DNA of 5,320 nt from Labilibaculum sp. (GTDB lineage Bacteria > Bacteroidota > Bacteroidia > Bacteroidales > Marinifilaceae). The DNA lies in contig JADGFH010000450.1 of NCBI GenBank assembly GCA_016743925.1, forward strand, positions 1 to 5,320, given 5' to 3'. The notes beneath the pieces are model-generated. The model searched no databases and was not told the DNA's origin. It saw nothing but the letters and a program-made list of their open reading frames with translations. Positions within the stretch are counted from its first letter, which is position 1; every line of letters begins with the position of its first letter. This document shows, piece by piece, positions 1-5,320 of this stretch. The translations under genes were made by a program, and so were the position numbers.

Positions 1-3000
1 AGACCAATACCAGATCCTCCTGTTGATCGATTTAAAGTACTGTCAACCTGATAAAACCTATCGAATATGCGCTTGAGTTCTGTTTGGGGAATCCCTTTAC
101 CGTTATCCCTAACTTCAATTCTCGCGCTCTTTTCCTGCTTAATTAACACGACTGAAATTTCACCATCTTCAGGAACATATTTAAAGGCATTGGACAACAA
201 ATTATTCATCACAATGCCCATTTTTTCAGGATCAAACCACAACATCATTTGACTGGCATCTGAATGAAAAGAAAGTTTAATCTGATTGCTCTCAGCCAAC
301 CCCCTAAATGCATTAACTTCCTGTTTCATATATCTGATCAAATCCAATTTAGATACACTTATCTTCATCTTACCTGTCTCTGTTTTCCTAAAATCAAGCA
401 ATTGGCCAACCAGACTAAGTAAGCGTTTTGAATTCTGTTCAATCATCCTTAGCTTCTTCTTTCCTTTAGCAGAAATATTTTCGGCGGACAGTAATTCCTG
501 AACCGGAGCTAAAATAAGAGTCAAAGGTGTTCTGAACTCATGCGATATATTAGTGAAAAATTGTAATTTCATTTCATTTATTTCATGTGCCTGATCACCC
601 CTCACTCTTTCCAACTCGAGGGTGTGAGCCATACGACTTTGACGTACTGCAACCCAACGAATAAGAGCAACCAATCCTAAAGCAATTAAAATATAAGTCA
701 TGATAGCCCACCAAGATTTCCAAGGTGCAGGAATCACTTTTATTTGCAAACGTACTGGTTCTTCATTCCAAACACTATGATTGTTGGAAGCCTTTACCTC
801 AAAAACATATCTACCCGCACGCAATTGATTATAAGTAACTGATCTATTAGTACTGGAATAGCTCCATTGATCGTCATAATTTAACAGACGGTATGCATAA
901 TTATTTCGTTCAGGAGCATCGTAACTCATAGCTGAAAAAGTAAGTGTAAACTCCCTCTCCCGATGAGTTAAGACAAGTTTTTGAGTATAACTGATATCCT
1001 CTTCAAGAATAACCCGCCCATGTAGTTCCTCTCCAGGAGCAACCTTATTGCTATGCATGCTAAGACTAATAATAGCTGGTTCAGGCAGGTTCTGATTGTC
1101 CTTAATTTTATTAGGTTGAAAATAGTTAAATCCGCTTGCCCCTCCGAAATAGATTTCACCTGAGGTATTTTTAAACGCACAACCTTCTGAGAAACTTCGC
1201 CCTTGCAAGCCATCACTTTTATCGTAATTATTAAAACTCTTATTTTTCGGATTAAAACGTGCAACACCACTATTGGTGGTAATCCAAAGTTTTTTTTCAT
1301 CATCAGTAACCAGAGCATGAATATAGTCATCGGGCAGACCATCTTCCTGGTAAAAATGTTCAATACTAAAGGCTCCTGATTCAGTTTCCACCAAAAGATT
1401 GAGTCCACTGGGCGTGCCAACAAAAAAAGTACTGTCATTTAGTTGACACCAAGACAAAATAATATCGCTGGTCAGTTTTTGATTTTGGACAAATTTCAGG
1501 TTTCTAAACTTTTCCTTCTTATAATCAAAGAAATAAATCCCTTTATAAGAACCAACCCATATTCTATTCTGATCATCAGAATGGATAAATGAAATTCTCT
1601 CATTTCGAAGAATAGAATCATTTACCGGAACATATTGCTTCCAACTCTCAGCAGGGGTATTGATCTGTTTCCCCGACCAAAATCCATGCTGTTGTGTGCC
1701 AAGAAATAAAGTCCCATCCTTTTCGAAAAGAGATTGTACTTTTCTTATTTGACTTTTCTCTGCAGCAATTTGATTCTTTAAGTGGTATTTTCCATCATAC
1801 AAGACCAGTTGATGTAATCCAAAATTAGTACCAACCCATTTGATTCCATCAGAGGACTCATAAATAGATTTCACCACTTTAAAATCAGGTCCAGTAGCAT
1901 CTGGATTATCAATTTCAATAAAATTCAATCGGTCTTTGGAATAATACAATCCCCCGCCTTTAGTCCCTATCCATAAGTTTGAGTTCTTATCTTCGATGAG
2001 AGAAAGCACATGATAATTCTCTATTCCAGTCTGATTGTCATCATCAACAGCGAGGCCTTGAAATGGCAATTGATCGCCAATTCGGCAAACACCACCACCA
2101 TCGGTACCAATCCATATAGTACCACTCTTATCCTCAATTATTTTAAGTATAATATCGTAATCGGTATTTAACTCACCCAGTTTACCCGGTTTTATATGAA
2201 TTTTAGAAAATCGTTCTTTTTCAGGATCAAATCGGTATAATCCCCCGCCCCAGGTTCCCATATATACCATTCCTTTAGAATCCAGAAGAAGGGAATAGGA
2301 ATTACTGTTAAATTTATCGAGAAGCTCTGTGTAACCCTTTGGTAAATAACTGGAAGATTCTCCTGTATCCAGATCAAAACGAATTAGCCCTTTATTCCAT
2401 GCAGCCACCCACAGGGCATTTCTTTGGCGATCAATCATCAAATCGTTCACATTATATTTGCTAGCTCCCTTTAAATTTGATCGTATAAAAACCTTACTTT
2501 GCAGGCTATTAGCATAAACTCCATTATTGGTGCCAATCCAAACATTCCCACTTGCATCTTCCTTAATTACAGACACTTTATGACTGGAAAGATGATGCTC
2601 AATACTATCTTTTTCTTCATTCCATATGCTGAGACCTCCTGACCAGCCACCAAACCACATGTTCCCATTTTTTTGTTCATGAATGGATATGATTCGATCA
2701 TCCCCTATTCTTTGTTTGGAATCGCTATCATTTCGGAAATGTTTGAACAAACCTGTTCTGGGATTATAAAGATCTACACCTCCTGACTTTGTGCCAACCC
2801 AAAAACGCCCCTGACTATCCTCAATCAGACATTCAATTGAAGGGTTGGAAAGACTATTGGTATCACCTGATTTAGGTTTAAACTGTACAAATCCGTAGCC
2901 ATCATAACGATTTAAACCACCACGCGTTGCAAACCACATATAGCCCTTAGAATCATGTACGATTCCGGTAATTTCATTCTGTGTTAAACCATCTTCTACG

Positions 3001-3080
3001 GTAAGGTAACTCACAACCTCATTCTCCGCACGAAGCTGAGCTGTCAGAAATAGTAAAAACACCAATAGAAATTCTCTCAT
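1..3080 (-). CDS. Hybrid two-component system sensor (HTCS), N-terminal 1026 codons, 3' end outside window
   Basis: Inner-membrane sensor kinase that in this family binds a glycan fragment in the periplasm and drives PUL transcription. The frame is open from the ATG at 3080-3078 to the left edge without a stop. An in-frame TAA at 3090-3092, with no ATG between, fixes the start. Residues 1-18 form a signal peptide (hydrophobic core, LRA before ENE). Fourteen blade motifs of the W-[IVF]-G-T-x-x-G type start near residues 48, 93, 141, 180, 223, 272, 322, 369, 414, 458, 507, 552, 598 and 643, giving two seven-bladed propellers. A Y_Y_Y domain follows at about 710-786 and one membrane helix at about 790-810. 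HisKA has the H-box SHEFRTP with His847. HATPase shows the N-box (MNNLLSNAFKY, from 958), G1 (DNGKGIP, from 992), F-box (FDRFYQ, from 1006) and G2 (GGSGIG, from 1021). The receiver and AraC-type domains expected in an HTCS (usually about 1350 residues or more) would lie off the left edge and are inferred. No key residue is missing. Confidence 0.95.
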   Translation of the reverse strand, partial: MREFLLVFLLFLTAQLRAENEVVSYLTVEDGLTQNEITGIVHDSKGYMWFATRGGLNRYDGYGFVQFKPKSGDTNSLSNPSIECLIEDSQGRFWVGTKSGGVDLYNPRTGLFKHFRNDSDSKQRIGDDRIISIHEQKNGNMWFGGWSGGLSIWNEEKDSIEHHLSSHKVSVIKEDASGNVWIGTNNGVYANSLQSKVFIRSNLKGASKYNVNDLMIDRQRNALWVAAWNKGLIRFDLDTGESSSYLPKGYTELLDKFNSNSYSLLLDSKGMVYMGTWGGGLYRFDPEKERFSKIHIKPGKLGELNTDYDIILKIIEDKSGTIWIGTDGGGVCRIGDQLPFQGLAVDDDNQTGIENYHVLSLIEDKNSNLWIGTKGGGLYYSKDRLNFIEIDNPDATGPDFKVVKSIYESSDGIKWVGTNFGLHQLVLYDGKYHLKNQIAAEKSQIRKVQSLFEKDGTLFLGTQQHGFWSGKQINTPAESWKQYVPVNDSILRNERISFIHSDDQNRIWVGSYKGIYFFDYKKEKFRNLKFVQNQKLTSDIILSWCQLNDSTFFVGTPSGLNLLVETESGAFSIEHFYQEDGLPDDYIHALVTDDEKKLWITTNSGVARFNPKNKSFNNYDKSDGLQGRSFSEGCAFKNTSGEIYFGGASGFNYFQPNKIKDNQNLPEPAIISLSMHSNKVAPGEELHGRVILEEDISYTQKLVLTHREREFTLTFSAMSYDAPERNNYAYRLLNYDDQWSYSSTNRSVTYNQLRAGRYVFEVKASNNHSVWNEEPVRLQIKVIPAPWKSWWAIMTYILIALGLVALIRWVAVRQSRMAHTLELERVRGDQAHEINEMKLQFFTNISHEFRTPLTLILAPVQELLSAENISAKGKKKLRMIEQNSKRLLSLVGQLLDFRKTETGKMKISVSKLDLIRYMKQEVNAFRGLAESNQIKLSFHSDASQMMLWFDPEKMGIVMNNLLSNAFKYVPEDGEISVVLIKQEKSARIEVRDNGKGIPQTELKRIFDRFYQVDSTLNRSTGGSGIG

Positions 3081-3783
3081 AGCTCTATTTTATATTAGTT
3101 GGTATCTCTATAAAAAAGCGAAAATTAGGTTCGTAAACTCAAAATAATACTTTTAATTAGTTTCAACCAAATCAGATGCCCCTTTACTTCTTCTTAATAA
3201 GGCATTTTGTATATGAAACACTAAATTCAGGAATAAATCAAGGGCAAAACAAATAAAGGCCTGCTTCTCTTGCTTAATATTCTTTCAGGAACAATTAATT
3301 TGTGTTAATCAATTGCATCATCTCCTCTGCAATAACTAGATATTCTTAAAACAACATTATGCTCTACACCAAATCTTTACTCAAATTAAATAATCTCGTT
3401 TTACCAGAAACTAAAATTGAGATCTCCAGTTCGTAAATATCTTTCTACCATTCTCTATCAAATTACTCAACCCAAAGAAGTTTTCACTCCTACAATGAGC
3501 TAAAATAATCGCTGATAAAAGAAAATATTTATTCAAAATCAAGGGTCAAAAACATATAATTAACGGGAGCTATTCATCCTTCTTGAGGGGTGTATTCAAT
3601 CACTACAACACTCTATCCATTTCATTTCGTCACACTTAAATCTATTCGTTAAATAAATTAAGAAGAAAAAGAATTGAATTAAGTACATGCTTTTTTATTG
3701 CTTCTTATTCTCCTAGCTAACCATTGAGGACTTATAATCGTTTCTACATTCTGATCTATATTATCTCACTTAACTATGCGCAC
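3081..3783. other. Long AT-rich intergenic region, no gene supported
   Basis: About 700 bases between the sulfatase terminator and the sensor start. Stop codons are dense in all frames and I see no coding pattern, tRNA, or GC-rich hairpin with a U-tract other than the terminator at its right end. The sensor promoter must lie here if the terminator works, but I find no convincing match on the minus strand to the Bacteroidota -7 element (TAnnTTTG). The bases just before the sensor ATG are A/T-rich and lack a Shine-Dalgarno sequence, as is usual in this phylum. The only structures worth naming are an imperfect dyad at 3292-3315 and weak AT-rich inverted repeats. Confidence 0.7.
3292..3315. repeat. 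Imperfect 24-bp AT-rich dyad upstream of the sensor gene
   Basis: CAATT at 3292-3296 is the exact complement of AATTG at 3311-3315. After one mismatch a further three positions pair inward, giving eight of nine matched positions around a six-base centre. It lies about 210 bases upstream of the sensor ATG, so it could be an operator, but short AT-rich dyads arise easily by chance in DNA of this composition. Confidence 0.25.
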
Positions 3784-3798
3784 AAAAAAAAGCGCATA
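3775..3798 (-). repeat. Third terminator arm forming an alternative hairpin
   Basis: A further copy of the arm lies beyond the U-tract: TATGCGC at 3775-3781 on the plus strand is complementary to GCGCATA at 3792-3798. In a read-through minus-strand transcript the second terminator arm could pair either with the first arm (the terminator) or with this third arm, with the U-tract in the loop. The complementarity is seen directly. Any function, such as protecting a 3' end or modulating termination, is inference. Confidence 0.5.
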
Positions 3799-3820
3799 AA
3801 TGCTTTACCACTTATGCGCT
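3784..3820 (-). terminator. Rho-independent terminator of the sulfatase gene
   Basis: On the minus strand a perfect 9-bp stem, AGCGCATAA (3820-3812) with TTATGCGCT (3799-3791), encloses a 12-base loop. It is followed at once by a run of T (3790-3784, eight counting the last stem base). The hairpin starts 23 bases past the sulfatase stop codon. Position, stem and U-tract all fit an intrinsic terminator that ends the sulfatase transcript before the sensor gene. Confidence 0.9.
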
Positions 3821-3843
3821 CAAATATATTCTAAATGATTTTT

Positions 3844-5304
3844 TCATTCTTCTTTATCCCAAAAAGAGCCTGCGATCTTTAGCTGTTTTTCAAACTTATC
3901 TAGCTCGTTAAGAAGTATCGAAGTCTTCTCTGGTTTTTCTTTTGCAACATCTATTCGCTCACCTAAATCCTTCTCAACCTGAAATAACAAAGGGGTCTCT
4001 CTAGAAGCTTCAAATCCATAGTTATTTCTGGTTTGAGATCCAATTCGAACGTGCAATTTCCATTCATTCATTCTTATTGCTGATGGCATATTATCGCTGT
4101 AATTGTAGAAGAATTTAAATTCTTCCGCCTGATTCTTATCTTTCTCTGGCATTAATATGGAACGTATATCACGTCCGTCAATCGTTCTGTCATTTGGCAA
4201 TTCTACACCTGCTATAGAAAAAATGGTTGGCAATATGTCTAAGGTGCTGATAGGTGATTGTTCATTGCGATTTCCATTAATAGCTCCAGGCCAGCTAATA
4301 ATTCCAGGTACACGATGCCCACCTTCCCAGGTGGATCCTTTGCCATCGCGGAATGGGGTTGCATACCCCACCTTTAATCTTGTATCGCCATATTTTTGAT
4401 TGTCGTTAACCGTTGAAAATTTAATCCAAGGACCATTGTCAGAAGAAAAAACAACAATTGTATTTTCTCTTACTCCAGCATCTTCTAAAGCATTCATTAT
4501 TTCGCCGATTGCTGCATCCAACTCTTCCATTACATCTCCCAGCTCACCGTTACGAGATTGGCCTTTAAACTTATCACTTACAAAAAGTCCCAAGTGCGGC
4601 ATATTATAGGCTACATAGGCGAAGAATGGATTCTTTTTATTTTGCTTAATAAAGTCAACCGCAGCTTTCGTACAAACTCCTGTCAACGATTCTGAAGCTG
4701 TAACATCCGATGGTAAATCTTTGGCCAACAACTCATATCCGGGGATTGGGTTATTTCCCTTCGGATTACTTTTCAGGAGCATGGAAGTACCATAATCATG
4801 CGATACATTCGTCCCAATCCATTGGTCAAAACCGTTAGCTATCGGCAACGCCTTTGGCGTAAAGCCATTTTTTTCGTTGGGTGTACCCAGATGCCACTTG
4901 CCAAACATCCCAGTTTTATAACCAACAGTTTTTAATCCTTCGGCAATGGTGATTTCTTTTTCATGAATATATTTAGGACTAGTTGGTCCAATTACCCAAG
5001 AGCCAAGTCCTGACCGACCAGGATAGCGTCCTGTCAACAAAGAATAACGTGATGCAGAACATGCCGGAGAAGTAACATAGAATTGTGTAAAATTAACTCC
5101 ACTATCCTTTAACTTTGTGATGTTTGGTGTTTTAATAGTAGGATTACCATTGTGCGCAAAATCGCCATAACCACTATCATCCAAATAAATCAATACTACA
5201 TTGGGTTTTGCAGTATTTTTTTGTTTTTTGCTTTTTGCATGCACTTGTCCAGCAAATAAAACAGCCAAAACAACGCCAAATATTTTTACACTTAAGGTTT
5301 TCAT
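3844..5304 (-). CDS. Secreted S1-type sulfatase (arylsulfatase A / GALNS-like), complete
   Basis: Predicted sulfatase of 486 residues, a normal length, that hydrolyses a sulfate ester, probably on a polysaccharide or oligosaccharide; the substrate cannot be read from the sequence. Residues 1-23 are a type I signal peptide (hydrophobic core, cleavage after VHA) with no lipobox, so the enzyme should be periplasmic or secreted. The nucleophile motif is CSASR at 82-86 (bases 5047-5061), where Cys82 would be oxidised to formylglycine, followed by the LLTGRYPGR signature. Likely Ca-binding residues are Asp42, Asp43 (LDDSGYGD), Asp289 and Asn290 (SSDNGP). Likely catalytic or sulfate-binding residues are Arg86, Lys136 and His138 (GKWHLG), His237 (MPH) and Lys322 (DGKGSTWEGG). 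The C-terminal part has the ETPLLF...DLGER pattern typical of the family. The ATG at 5304-5302 directly precedes the signal peptide; no upstream in-frame ATG is visible in the 16 bases available. A terminator follows the TGA within 25 bases. The fold and active site are clear; the S1 subfamily is not. Confidence 0.97.
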   Translation of the reverse strand: MKTLSVKIFGVVLAVLFAGQVHAKSKKQKNTAKPNVVLIYLDDSGYGDFAHNGNPTIKTPNITKLKDSGVNFTQFYVTSPACSASRYSLLTGRYPGRSGLGSWVIGPTSPKYIHEKEITIAEGLKTVGYKTGMFGKWHLGTPNEKNGFTPKALPIANGFDQWIGTNVSHDYGTSMLLKSNPKGNNPIPGYELLAKDLPSDVTASESLTGVCTKAAVDFIKQNKKNPFFAYVAYNMPHLGLFVSDKFKGQSRNGELGDVMEELDAAIGEIMNALEDAGVRENTIVVFSSDNGPWIKFSTVNDNQKYGDTRLKVGYATPFRDGKGSTWEGGHRVPGIISWPGAINGNRNEQSPISTLDILPTIFSIAGVELPNDRTIDGRDIRSILMPEKDKNQAEEFKFFYNYSDNMPSAIRMNEWKLHVRIGSQTRNNYGFEASRETPLLFQVEKDLGERIDVAKEKPEKTSILLNELDKFEKQLKIAGSFWDKEE

Positions 5305-5320
5305 TATAGATACTTTATGT
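5305..5320 (-). promoter_or_regulatory. Leader immediately upstream of the sulfatase start
   Basis: Only 16 bases precede the ATG. They are A/T-rich and have no purine-rich Shine-Dalgarno match, in line with Bacteroidota translation starts. The promoter, or an upstream gene in the same operon, lies outside the window. Confidence 0.4.

Noticed and set aside
968..1438. A 156-codon open frame on the minus strand
   Set aside because: It is out of frame with the sensor gene that runs through it, and its translation has no propeller or other recognisable pattern, while the sensor frame is full of family motifs.
3129..3437. The 9-mer GTTCGTAAA repeated at 3129-3137 and 3429-3437, exactly 300 bases apart
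   Set aside because: One shared 9-mer in about 700 bases is expected by chance, and the flanks do not match.
3659..3707. Inverted repeat TAAGAAG / CTTCTTA around an AT-rich spacer
   Set aside because: Seven AT-rich base pairs across a 35-base spacer make a weak stem, with no U-tract placement or neighbouring gene to give it a role.
3821..3828. TATATTTG on the minus strand, a match to the Bacteroidota -7 element TAnnTTTG
   Set aside because: It lies between the sulfatase stop and the terminator hairpin, has no clear TTTG-type -33 element, and a transcript begun there would enter the terminator at once.
4157..4609. Two plus-strand open frames of 80 and 69 codons
   Set aside because: Both lie antisense within the sulfatase gene, whose frame carries all the conserved residues, and their translations show no recognisable features.

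Overview
The window looks like part of a polysaccharide utilisation locus of a member of the Bacteroidota. The evidence is an AT-rich genome, a periplasmic two-propeller sensor of the hybrid two-component system (HTCS) type, an exported S1-type sulfatase, and start codons in A/T-rich leaders without a Shine-Dalgarno sequence. A genus cannot be named from what is visible.

Both genes lie on the minus strand and are read right to left. From the right: 5305-5320 is a 16-base leader. 3844-5304 is a complete 486-residue secreted sulfatase with a Cys-type formylglycine motif and a full set of recognisable active-site residues. 3784-3820 is a strong intrinsic terminator just past the sulfatase stop. 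3081-3783 is about 700 bases of AT-rich DNA with no supported gene. 1-3080 is the first 1026 codons of a very large sensor gene whose 3' end lies beyond the left edge. This frame stays open with no stop from its ATG to position 1 and is the largest gene here.

The sensor has a signal peptide, fourteen Reg_prop-type propeller blades (two seven-bladed propellers), a Y_Y_Y domain, one membrane helix, a HisKA domain with the phosphoacceptor His847, and most of a HATPase domain. By family precedent the missing part should carry a receiver domain and an AraC-type DNA-binding domain.

The likely joint role is that the sensor detects a breakdown product of a sulfated glycan in the periplasm and controls genes for its use, while the sulfatase removes sulfate esters from that glycan. 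The terminator and long gap suggest the two genes are transcribed separately. Apart from details noted in the findings, this is a recognisable type of locus, and I see no clear sign of an undescribed system.
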